The position numbers were made by a program, and so were the translations under genes. Below are positions 27,839-35,339 of a DNA stretch of 64,000 bases, piece by piece. Position 1 is the stretch's first letter; each line of letters opens with the position of its first letter. Source of the DNA: Halobacterium sp. CBA1132 (GTDB taxonomy: Archaea > Halobacteriota > Halobacteria > Halobacteriales > Halobacteriaceae); contig NZ_BCMZ01000001.1 in NCBI RefSeq assembly GCF_001485535.1, forward strand, positions 1,798,001 through 1,862,000. The letters are read 5' to 3'. A model generated the notes under the pieces. The model worked only from the letters and a program-made list of their open reading frames with translations. It was not told the origin of the DNA and did no database searches.

Positions 27839-28900
27839 ATGAACGTACCTGCGCTCGTCCAATCCTCGCTCGGGGACGAGGACGTCGCCGCACACGTGCC
27901 GTTGAAGGGGGAGGACGCGGTGTTCGTCACGCCGTCGCGGACGCTCGTCTACACGGCCGATGGCCTGTTGAGCGACGAGAACGTCGAGGAGTTCCCGCAC
28001 GACGCCGAAGGGATCGCGGTCAGCGAGGGTCGACGGAAGGCGAAACTCACGCTGGACTACGGACTGGACGGCGAGGAGTCGTTCTCGGTGCCGTCGGGGA
28101 AACTCGACGACGTGCTCCACCCGATTCTCGCGGGCGTGCTGAACGCTGCCGACGTGACACAGCCCGGAGAGACGGTCAAGCGCACGTACCGGTTCAGCGA
28201 ACTCACGCTCGTGGTGACCAGCGACCGCGTCGTCAAGCACATCGGCTCGGCCGTCTGGGGCACCGACTACGAGGAAATCGGCTACGACTCGGTGACCGGT
28301 ATCGACGTCGAGGACGGCAACGTCTCCAGCCAACTTGTCCTCGAAACGACCACGCGCACCCAGCGCATCAAGGCGCCCAACGAGCAGTTCCGCGACGTCC
28401 GCGAGACCGTCGAGGAAGCCGTCTACGCGTATCACGACGCCTCGGGCGCCGCGGAGTTCGAGCGCATGAACGTCGACGAGGACGCAGGCTCGACGACCGA
28501 GGAAGTGTCGTTCGGCGGCGGCGTCGACCCAATCGACACGAGCGGCGTCGGTGAGGACGACGAAGAGGCGAGCGGCGACGGAGCGAGTGCGGGAGGAGAA
28601 GCGGCGGCTTCGACAGCAGCGGCCGAGACCGGCGAACCGGCAGACGGCGCGGACAGCGACGAGTTCGCGTCCAGCGGCTTCCAGACCGCCGCCGCGAAGG
28701 TCGAACCGCCCGTCGACCCCGAGGAACTGGACGCGGAACTCGACGACCTCGAAGAGACCGTCGAGGAACTCGCGGACGCGCTGGCCGAGCAGCGCGAGCT
28801 CGCGGCGCGCCAGCAGGAAGCCCTCGAAGCCCAAGAAGCCGTCATCGAGGCCCAGCGCGACCGACTCGCTGCGCTGCGCGACCTCGTCGACGAGGAGTAG
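27839..28900 (+). CDS. Conserved haloarchaeal protein with C-terminal coiled coil
   Basis: 353 residues from MNVPALVQSSLGDEDVAAH; the frame is open further upstream but crosses the tRNA. The N-terminal 1-205 repeats a PH-like pattern twice (VFVTPSRTLVYTADGLL; TLVVTSDRVVKHIG). An acidic Ala/Gly/Ser-rich linker (220-295) precedes a 60-residue coiled coil of Glu/Leu/Ala heptads (LEETVEELADALAEQRELA). It resembles DUF7115 proteins, recalled rather than checked. Cytosolic; function unknown. Confidence 0.8.
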   Translation: MNVPALVQSSLGDEDVAAHVPLKGEDAVFVTPSRTLVYTADGLLSDENVEEFPHDAEGIAVSEGRRKAKLTLDYGLDGEESFSVPSGKLDDVLHPILAGVLNAADVTQPGETVKRTYRFSELTLVVTSDRVVKHIGSAVWGTDYEEIGYDSVTGIDVEDGNVSSQLVLETTTRTQRIKAPNEQFRDVRETVEEAVYAYHDASGAAEFERMNVDEDAGSTTEEVSFGGGVDPIDTSGVGEDDEEASGDGASAGGEAAASTAAAETGEPADGADSDEFASSGFQTAAAKVEPPVDPEELDAELDDLEETVEELADALAEQRELAARQQEALEAQEAVIEAQRDRLAALRDLVDEE

Positions 28901-29278
28901 TTACTCGCGGCCCGTGACTTTGCGGATGCACGACGACCCGAACGCGCCCAGTTCGCCGTGCTCGAAGTTGATGAAGTAGCCCGTGTTGATGGACGCGCCA
29001 CAGCGCCGACACGAGAACTCGCCCTCTTTGGTGATGACGTCGGATTGGAAGGAGACGTAGCTGCCGCCCTGCGGTTGGACGTCGCCGCCCTCGCGCTCGA
29101 CGACGCCGCGGCGTTCGGCTTCTTCGAGAATCTCGCGAGTGGTCCGCGGGTGCGTTGTCACGGTTTCGAGGCGGTCGACGGCGTCGGCGACGGGCAGCGA
29201 CTCGAATTCGAGGTTCGCGAGCAACTCCACGCCGAGTTCCACGGGGTCCTCGACGTTCCCGGCGTCGCCGTCGGTCAT
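28901..29278 (-). CDS. DUF5830-like zinc-binding protein
   Basis: 125 residues. A winged-helix-like N-terminal half (THPRTTREILEEAERRGVV) is followed by a CRRCGA knuckle and a later Cys in SSCIRKVTGRE. The DUF5830 assignment is from memory of the haloarchaeal family. The stop codon abuts that of the upstream convergent gene. A nucleic-acid role is possible but not shown. Confidence 0.78.
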   Translation of the reverse strand: MTDGDAGNVEDPVELGVELLANLEFESLPVADAVDRLETVTTHPRTTREILEEAERRGVVEREGGDVQPQGGSYVSFQSDVITKEGEFSCRRCGASINTGYFINFEHGELGAFGSSCIRKVTGRE

Positions 29279-29365
29279 GTGTCGTGGTGGGGCGAGCGCG
29301 CGCTTAACGCTTGCGCGACGCCCGAATGGACAACGCTAAACCCGCTGCTCGGGTAGCACGCGGCG

Positions 29366-29986
29366 ATGAAACGGTACGCGGCCGGCGCCGCGCTCACGGC
29401 GGTGCTCGTGCTCGCCGCCGTGGCGCGGCCGGCCGACGCGCTCGGCGCGCTACAAAGTGCGCTTGCGAGCCCGTGGTTCCCCGTGCTGCTGGTCGGCCTC
29501 TACGCTGTCCGCCCGCTGCTGGGGTGGCCCATCAGCGTGCTGTCCGCGCTCGTCGGCTTCCAGTACGGCCTCGTCGCGGGCGTGCCAATCGCGCTCAGCG
29601 GCGCGGTCGCCACGAGCCTCCCGGCGTACGCCGCGGGCCGGTATGCGCCCGCAGACGGCCGACTTTTCGGGCGCTTCACTGACGGGAGCCGCCGGTTCTT
29701 TGCTGCGACGGGCGACGTACGGGGACTGGTCGCCGCGCGGTTCGCGCCCACGCCAGCGGAGCCGGTTTCGGCCGCAGCGGGCGCCGGCGACGTGACCCCC
29801 CGGTCGTTCGTGGCCGGGACGTTCGTCGGGGAACTCCCGTGGGTCGTCGCGACTGTCGCACTCGGCAGCGGACTCGACGCGTTCACGATGGCTGCGACGG
29901 ACGTGAACCCCATTATCGTCGCGGGCAGCGTACTCGCGGCCGCCGTCCTGTTGAGTCCGGTCGCGTACCGGGCGTGGCATAGTTAA
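29366..29986 (+). CDS. TVP38/TMEM64 (VTT-domain) membrane protein
   Basis: 206 residues with five to six hydrophobic segments. The core LGWPISVLSALVGFQYGLVA followed by AVATSLPAYAAGRY and FVGELPWVVATVALGSGLD is the VTT/SNARE-associated pattern (F/YG..G, small-residue loop) of DedA-related proteins, some of which move lipids between leaflets. Substrate unknown. It ends overlapping the endonuclease gene by 4 bases. Confidence 0.85.
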   Translation: MKRYAAGAALTAVLVLAAVARPADALGALQSALASPWFPVLLVGLYAVRPLLGWPISVLSALVGFQYGLVAGVPIALSGAVATSLPAYAAGRYAPADGRLFGRFTDGSRRFFAATGDVRGLVAARFAPTPAEPVSAAAGAGDVTPRSFVAGTFVGELPWVVATVALGSGLDAFTMAATDVNPIIVAGSVLAAAVLLSPVAYRAWHS

Positions 29987-30819
29987 TCTACCGCATATTT
30001 GACGACAGAAATCGCGGTCTCTCGCTTCCGAGCGAGCGCGGGCCTCGTCCGCTTCCGGTCGGGGTACAGCCAGTGATACAGCGACGGAAGCACGCCCGAA
30101 ACCCGCAGGTACGCCCACGACCGGTGGTCGTACTCCTCCGAAACGATGTCCGAATCGAACGGAATCCATGATTGAAGCGCACGAAGGCGCCTCGGATTGC
30201 CGTCCGTAATCGTCCACTTGTGTTTACCCACGTATCCGTCGGCGTCAGAGAGTCCCCGAAGGAATCCTCGGCGGAGTGACCACGCCCGCAACGCCGGCAG
30301 CGTCCCGTCGAACCCCTTCGTAGTCGTGAAGTTGTGACTCATCAGGTGGGCAACGAACTCCGGGTCACCGATTCGAATGTGGCGCACGTCCCCGTCTTCG
30401 ATAATCGCGTTCTCCGCGCGGATGGTTCGTTTGAACGCCCGCAGTCGTTCCGCGTCCGTAGCGTGTTGAGTTAACTGGACGCGGTGTCCGTGCTCGCGCT
30501 CCACCAGGCTTCCGTCACCGAACAACATCCCAAGCCAGTACGCGGTCGTCGGCGAATCGATTGCTTCGAAGAAGTCGGACCGAACCGGCTTCGGCGGCCG
30601 GCCACCGTCAGTCACCGGAATCCCCGCACTCCGCTTCGCGTCACTCCAACAGCCGAATCGACTCGAAATCACCGAAGCCGATGGCCGGAATCCAGCTTCC
30701 TCGTACGTTCGGCGAGGTGGCGACCGTCCGAACTGTTCAGCCGCCGCGCGCAGCGCGTTCAGACAGTCCTCGTCAGTGTAGGTCTGGTCTGCCACGCCCT
30801 CAGGTGGTCTCGTCCCCAC
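29983..30819 (-). CDS. Free-standing LAGLIDADG homing endonuclease
   Basis: 278 residues; GTG start at 30819, with a second GTG 8 codons on. The N-terminal 15-65 (CLNALRAAAEQFGRSPPRRT, FGCWSDAKRSAGIPV) fits the homing-endonuclease-associated repeat. Two LAGLIDADG helices follow: YWLGMLFGDGSL (about 93-104) and FLRGLSDADGYV (about 188-199), both keeping the catalytic acid. It is a single-chain, two-motif endonuclease, not flanked by intein splicing motifs. Its gene neighbour is nrdJ, a frequent intein host, but NrdJ here has no intein. Codon use is slightly less GC-biased. Confidence 0.85.
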   Translation of the reverse strand: MGTRPPEGVADQTYTDEDCLNALRAAAEQFGRSPPRRTYEEAGFRPSASVISSRFGCWSDAKRSAGIPVTDGGRPPKPVRSDFFEAIDSPTTAYWLGMLFGDGSLVEREHGHRVQLTQHATDAERLRAFKRTIRAENAIIEDGDVRHIRIGDPEFVAHLMSHNFTTTKGFDGTLPALRAWSLRRGFLRGLSDADGYVGKHKWTITDGNPRRLRALQSWIPFDSDIVSEEYDHRSWAYLRVSGVLPSLYHWLYPDRKRTRPALARKRETAISVVKYAVD

Positions 30820-30832
30820 ATTTGAGGGTTCG

Positions 30833-30976
30833 CTACGACACCCAGAAGGTGTCCGAACAATCGTACAGGACGCCGTGCTGCGGGCAGACGTACTTGCAGT
30901 GGCGCTTGAACATCGCCGCGTCGCACATCGGACAGCGGCTGCCGCCGCGTTCCGTGCCCGTCGACTGCTCGCTCAT
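30833..30976 (-). CDS. 47-residue zinc-finger protein (HVO_2523-like)
   Basis: Begins MSEQSTGTERGGSRCPMCDA and ends CSDTFWVS. CPMC, then HCKYVCPQHG and YDC give four or more zinc ligands in two half-knuckles. Small proteins of this kind, with the CKYVCPQHG block, are widespread in haloarchaea. It lies 13 bases before the endonuclease gene in the same direction. Function unknown; RNA or protein binding is usual for the class. Confidence 0.75.
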   Translation of the reverse strand: MSEQSTGTERGGSRCPMCDAAMFKRHCKYVCPQHGVLYDCSDTFWVS

Positions 30977-31062
30977 ACCCGTGGCTGCGTGCGCGACGAG
31001 CATAGGCGTGTCCCTCGCGCGCCGAGAACGGGAAAAGAACGCAGAGCGGTTACTGACTCAGT

Positions 31063-34000
31063 TCAGCACTCGCTCCAGCCACAGGACTCGCAGGTCTTGC
31101 AGCCTTCGCTGTAGTACAGCGTCATCGACCCGCAGTCCGGGCACTCGGGGCTCTCGCCCGCGTCGATGAGCGACTGCGTGGCGTCCTGTTCGGTCTGCTG
31201 TTCCTCGCCGGCGTTCGACGGACCCTGCGGGCCGCCGACAGCGGGGTCGGCCGCGGCGCCGCCGTCAGTCTCGGGCGTCGAAGCGCCGTCGGCCACTTCG
31301 CCGAGACGCTGCTGCTGGGGGTAGGCGGCGCGGTCGACGTCACCGTCGAGGTAGCGCCGCAGCGCGGTACCGAACGCGTCCGGGATGGAGTTGACCTGTT
31401 CGCCCTTGTCCCAGGCGACCTTCGGGGAGCGGATGCCCTGAAGCTTGGCCGCAATCTCTTCGGGGTCGACGCCGGAGCGCAGCGCCACCGAAATGGTCTT
31501 CGCGAGCGCCTCGGTGAACGAGCCGGTGAAGCCACCGCTGTTGCCCGTGTTCGCGAACAGCTCGAACGGCCGCTCGCGCTCGGGGTCCTCGTTGATGGTG
31601 ACGTAGAGCTTCCCGTAGCCCGTGTCGACGCGCTGGGTGACGCCGTGGAGGAGGTCGGGGCGAGCCTGCTTCTCGGCGAACTCGCCGTCGAAGGCGTCCT
31701 CCTCGCCCGCGAAGATGTCGCGGAGGTCCTCGCCGAACGCGGCCTGGACGTCCTCGTTGTCGAGGAAGCCCTCGATGCCGCCGAACGTCTCCTCGATGGT
31801 CTCGACGATGGCTTCGGCGGCCTCGTCCTCGTCCATCTGGGAGAACTCGGTGTTCTCGGCGCGCGTCGTCAGCACCTGCTTGCTGCGGGTGCCGTCGCGG
31901 TAGACGGTGACGCCCTTGCCACCGTTCTCGTAGATGTAGCGGTACACTTCGTCCATGTCCTCGACGGACGCGTCGTTCGGGAAGTTACACGTCTTCGAGA
32001 TGGCGGAGTCGACGCCCTGCTGGCAGGCCGTCTGGACCGCCGCGTGGTCCTTCCCGGAGAGGTCGGAGGTCACGACGAACAGCTCGCCGATGGAGTCCGG
32101 GACGGTCGTCAGCCCGTCGACGCCGTCGAACTCGTTGTTCGACATCTGCGCTTGGGCTTCTTCTTTGACCGCGTCGACGTCGATGTCGTTGGCCTCCAGC
32201 GTGCGGAGGAAGTAGTCGTCGAACTCCACGAGCATCTCGTCGCCCTGCACGTCGTCGCTGACGTTCTTGTAGTAGGCGACGTTGTAGATGGGCTCACAGC
32301 CGCCCGTGGTGTTCCCGACCATCGACGTGGTGCCGGTCGGCGCGATGGTCGTCGTGTTGTGGTTGCGAATCGGGTAGCCGTCCGCCCAGTCGGCCGGGTC
32401 CTCGCCCGTGTGGTGTTCGAACCACTCGGGGTACTCGGTGGGGTCAGCGTACTTGGACTTGTCCCACTCGTCGAAGCTCCCGCGCTCGGTGGCGAGGTCG
32501 TGGCTGGCTTCCTTCGACCCGTGGTTGATGCGGCGCATGACCTGGCGCGCGATCTCGTTGCCCTCCTCGCTGCCGTACTTCACGCCGAGCTGGATGTACA
32601 GCTGCGCGAGGCCCATGACGCCGAGGCCGACCTTCCGCATCTCGGCGACCTTCTCTTCGATCTCCTCGACGGGGAAGTCCGACATCGTGACGACGTTCTC
32701 CAGGAAGCGCGTGCCCTGCTCGATGCGGTGGTCGAACGCCTCGGTGTCGAGAGCGTCTTCGAGGAAGCGGTCGACGCCGTCTTCGAGGCTGTCGAACTCG
32801 TTGTTCTCGCTCCAGACGCGCCAGTCGGGGGCGTTCTGCGCGGCGAGCGTCGAGAGGTTGATGTGGCCGAGGTTACACGCCTCGTACTCTTCGAGGGGCT
32901 GCTCGCCGCAGGGGTTCGTCGCGAGGATGCGGTGGTCGGGGTGTTCTTCGACGTCGAAGGAGTGCTGCTTGTTGACGCGTTCGAGGTAGATGACGCCGGG
33001 TTCGCCGTTCTCGTGGGCGCCTTGGACGATGCGCTCCCAGACCAGTTCCGCGGGGAGCGTGAGTTCCTCGCCGGGCGTGACGTACTCGCCGAGGTCGTAC
33101 CGGGAGTACATCTCCTCGGTCTCCTCGGTGGCGATGTGGGGCTCCTCGGTGCGGGGGTTCGTGAACGTGTACTCCTCGCCGTTCTCGAGGGCCTCCATGA
33201 AGCCGTCCGTGACGCCCACGGAGATGTTGAAGTTCGAGAGGTGGCCCTCGACGGCGTTGCGGAGGTGTTCGGGGACGCGGCCGTCCTCGTCGATGAGTTC
33301 GCGGGCCTCTTCGAGGGCTTCCGAGAACTCCGTGTACGTGTAGTCGTCGGGGTCGTTGAGTTTGAGCGTGTGCGCCAGCGAGACGTCCTTGTTCTTCGCG
33401 TGGATGAACTCGATGACGTCCGGGTGGCTGACTCGCATCACGGCCATCTGCGCGCCGCGGCGTGCGCCGCCTTGCGCGATGGTCTCGCACATCTGGTCGA
33501 ACGTCTCCATGAACGTCAGCGGGCCGGAGGCGATGCCGCCAGTGGAGCCGACGGTGTCGCCGTACGGGCGGAGCTTCCAGAACGCGTACCCCATGCCGCC
33601 GCCGGACTGGAAGACCTCCGCGGCCTCCTTGGCGGTCTGGTGGATGTCGGTGATGTCGTCGTCCGGGGAGTCGACGAAGCACGCCGAGAGCTGCTGGAGC
33701 TCGTCGCCGGCGTTCATCAGCGTCGGGGAGTTCGGCATAAAGGAGAGGTCCTGCATGAGGCTCTGGAACTCCTCGCGCTGGGCTTCGACGTGCTCGCGGA
33801 CGTCGTCGTCGTCGAGTTCGGGGACGACGGTGTCGTAGGCGAACTTGTTGACGTTGCTCTCGGTGAGTTCGACCTCGGCGTCGTCGTCTTGGGAGACGCC
33901 CTCGCCGAACACTTCCTCGGCGAGTTCGTCGCGGCGCGGGTGGTCGGGCTTGAGCTGGTCGGGCGTGACCGTCACCGGCTCGTCGCTCTCGTAGACGACT

Positions 34001-34203
34001 TCCGCCAGCGAGATGTTCTTGGCGACGCGCACGAAGAGGTCCTCCTGCTCCTCGACGAGTTCGCCGTCGGTGTTCTTGCGGAGGTAGCGCGCCGGCAGGA
34101 TGTTGTGGTATGCGTTAGCAGTGAGTCGTTCTTCGAGCGAGTCGCCGGTCGTCCGCTTGATGGGGAGCTGGACTTCGTCCGCGGAGACGTTCGGCGTGCT
34201 CAT
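31063..34203 (-). CDS. nrdJ: Adenosylcobalamin-dependent ribonucleotide reductase
   Basis: 1046 residues. Active-site pieces are LSACFVDSPDDDI (first redox Cys), NPCGEQPLEEYEACN (radical Cys, Glu and second Cys), IAPTGTTSMVGNTTGGCEP, and a C-terminal CPDC...CKTCESCGWSEC tail that relays electrons or binds zinc. Class II enzymes make deoxynucleotides with a B12-derived radical, with or without oxygen. Sites where inteins often sit in halophile NrdJ (around NPCGEQ and TGGCEP) are uninterrupted. The start at MSTPNVSADEVQLPIK follows a 348-base spacer. Confidence 0.95.
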   Translation of the reverse strand: MSTPNVSADEVQLPIKRTTGDSLEERLTANAYHNILPARYLRKNTDGELVEEQEDLFVRVAKNISLAEVVYESDEPVTVTPDQLKPDHPRRDELAEEVFGEGVSQDDDAEVELTESNVNKFAYDTVVPELDDDDVREHVEAQREEFQSLMQDLSFMPNSPTLMNAGDELQQLSACFVDSPDDDITDIHQTAKEAAEVFQSGGGMGYAFWKLRPYGDTVGSTGGIASGPLTFMETFDQMCETIAQGGARRGAQMAVMRVSHPDVIEFIHAKNKDVSLAHTLKLNDPDDYTYTEFSEALEEARELIDEDGRVPEHLRNAVEGHLSNFNISVGVTDGFMEALENGEEYTFTNPRTEEPHIATEETEEMYSRYDLGEYVTPGEELTLPAELVWERIVQGAHENGEPGVIYLERVNKQHSFDVEEHPDHRILATNPCGEQPLEEYEACNLGHINLSTLAAQNAPDWRVWSENNEFDSLEDGVDRFLEDALDTEAFDHRIEQGTRFLENVVTMSDFPVEEIEEKVAEMRKVGLGVMGLAQLYIQLGVKYGSEEGNEIARQVMRRINHGSKEASHDLATERGSFDEWDKSKYADPTEYPEWFEHHTGEDPADWADGYPIRNHNTTTIAPTGTTSMVGNTTGGCEPIYNVAYYKNVSDDVQGDEMLVEFDDYFLRTLEANDIDVDAVKEEAQAQMSNNEFDGVDGLTTVPDSIGELFVVTSDLSGKDHAAVQTACQQGVDSAISKTCNFPNDASVEDMDEVYRYIYENGGKGVTVYRDGTRSKQVLTTRAENTEFSQMDEDEAAEAIVETIEETFGGIEGFLDNEDVQAAFGEDLRDIFAGEEDAFDGEFAEKQARPDLLHGVTQRVDTGYGKLYVTINEDPERERPFELFANTGNSGGFTGSFTEALAKTISVALRSGVDPEEIAAKLQGIRSPKVAWDKGEQVNSIPDAFGTALRRYLDGDVDRAAYPQQQRLGEVADGASTPETDGGAAADPAVGGPQGPSNAGEEQQTEQDATQSLIDAGESPECPDCGSMTLYYSEGCKTCESCGWSEC

Positions 34204-34551
34204 TGACAGTCACTCCTCGGTACAGTCCGTGTAGTGGGTTGTTGGTGTATCATGGATGGTCTAATTCCGGGTGTCGATAGGGACGACAAGGTACCGGGCA
34301 CGGGAGGTTAGTAGTTGCGCTTCCGGCCCCCCGTGCTGACGGTCCACAAATCGCCCTGAATCCGCGTGCTTGAACCGTTAGGCTGGAGCGGATATAACGC
34401 TACTCAAAGCGTGGTGAAAGTGGTCGACTGTGGCCGGCCGAAGCCACCGACGTGGCCCGGGTTTCAGTTCCGGTCGTCCAGTGGAACCGAAGGGGGCACA
34501 CCCCGCCAGCGTGCCACCTCGCTTAAGTCGGTGGTCTGCGTGGACCCGAGC
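34204..34551. other. Divergent spacer between nrdJ and a small membrane protein
   Basis: No convincing gene. A TTAG-containing AT-rich site near 34262 may serve nrdJ. A plus-strand CTTAAGT (34522-34528) lies 27 bases before the ATG at 34552, the leaderless spacing. The middle part contains ggatataac and ggtgaaagtggtcga without a clear partner. No cobalamin-type RNA element was recognised. Confidence 0.45.
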
Positions 34552-34749
34552 ATGCTCGCTGCACTCGCGCTCGCACTCGGCGGCCTGACGTCGTCCCCGC
34601 TGGGCACGCTGTTGGTCGCGCTCGTCGCAATCACCGTCATCGTGCTGGTCGGACGGTTCGTGCTCAGTGTCGCGTGGAAACTGCTCGTCATCGCGACGAT
34701 ACTCGTGGGCGCGGCGTGGGTCGTGATTAACGTCCTCGGCGGTTTCTAG
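34552..34749 (+). CDS. Small two-helix membrane protein
   Basis: 65 residues, MLAALALALGGL onward, almost wholly hydrophobic, with segments about 1-34 and 38-62 around one Arg (LVGRFVLSVAWK). The start is backed by the TATA-like site 27 bases upstream. It ends overlapping trpG by 4 bases in convergent sense. No family recognised. Confidence 0.65.
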   Translation: MLAALALALGGLTSSPLGTLLVALVAITVIVLVGRFVLSVAWKLLVIATILVGAAWVVINVLGGF

Positions 34750-35339
34750 ACGGACGCGAGGAAGTTCTCCACGAGGTCGTGGCCGGCGGCCGTGAGTACG
34801 CTCTCGGGGTGGAACTGCACGCACGCAATCGGGTGTTCGCGGTGGCGGACGGCCATCGCGAGTTCGGTGCCGTCGTGGTCGGTGCGCGCCGACACCTCGA
34901 AGCAGTCCGGAATCGCGCCGCAGGCCAGCGAGTGGTACCGGGCCGCCGGGAACTCCTGCTCGATGCCGTCGAAGAGGCCGCGGCCATCGTGCTCGACGGG
35001 ACTGGTCTTGCCGTGCATCGGGTCGGGCGCGCGGTCGACCGTGCCGCCGTACTCGTACACCGCCGCTTCCATCCCGAGACAGACGCCGAGCGTCGGCGCC
35101 TCCGGACTGACTTCGCGGAGGACGGGCGCGGTGACGCCGACGTCGCGCTCGTTCTTCGGGTGGCCGGGACCGGGACTGACGACGATGGCGTCCGGGTCCA
35201 CGTCGCGCACCTCCTCGATGCTCGCGGTGTTCTTCAGCACGGTCGTCGCCGGGCGCTCGCCGTCGACGCGCTGCTCGGAGACGTACTCCACGAGGTTGTA
35301 CGTGAACGAGTCGAAGTTGTCGACGAACAGGACGTTCAT
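34746..35339 (-). CDS. trpG: Anthranilate synthase component II (glutamine amidotransferase)
   Basis: 197 residues. N-terminal VDNFDSFTYNLVEY, the SPGPGHP motif, nucleophile elbow LGVCLGMEA, and the catalytic His-Glu in QFHPES. It frees ammonia from glutamine for TrpE. It overlaps trpE by 4 bases. Last gene of trpDFEG. Confidence 0.94.
   Translation of the reverse strand: MNVLFVDNFDSFTYNLVEYVSEQRVDGERPATTVLKNTASIEEVRDVDPDAIVVSPGPGHPKNERDVGVTAPVLREVSPEAPTLGVCLGMEAAVYEYGGTVDRAPDPMHGKTSPVEHDGRGLFDGIEQEFPAARYHSLACGAIPDCFEVSARTDHDGTELAMAVRHREHPIACVQFHPESVLTAAGHDLVENFLASV

Noticed and set aside
34204-34551. Cobalamin riboswitch before nrdJ
   Set aside because: No B12-box-like sequence or plausible fold was found in the spacer.
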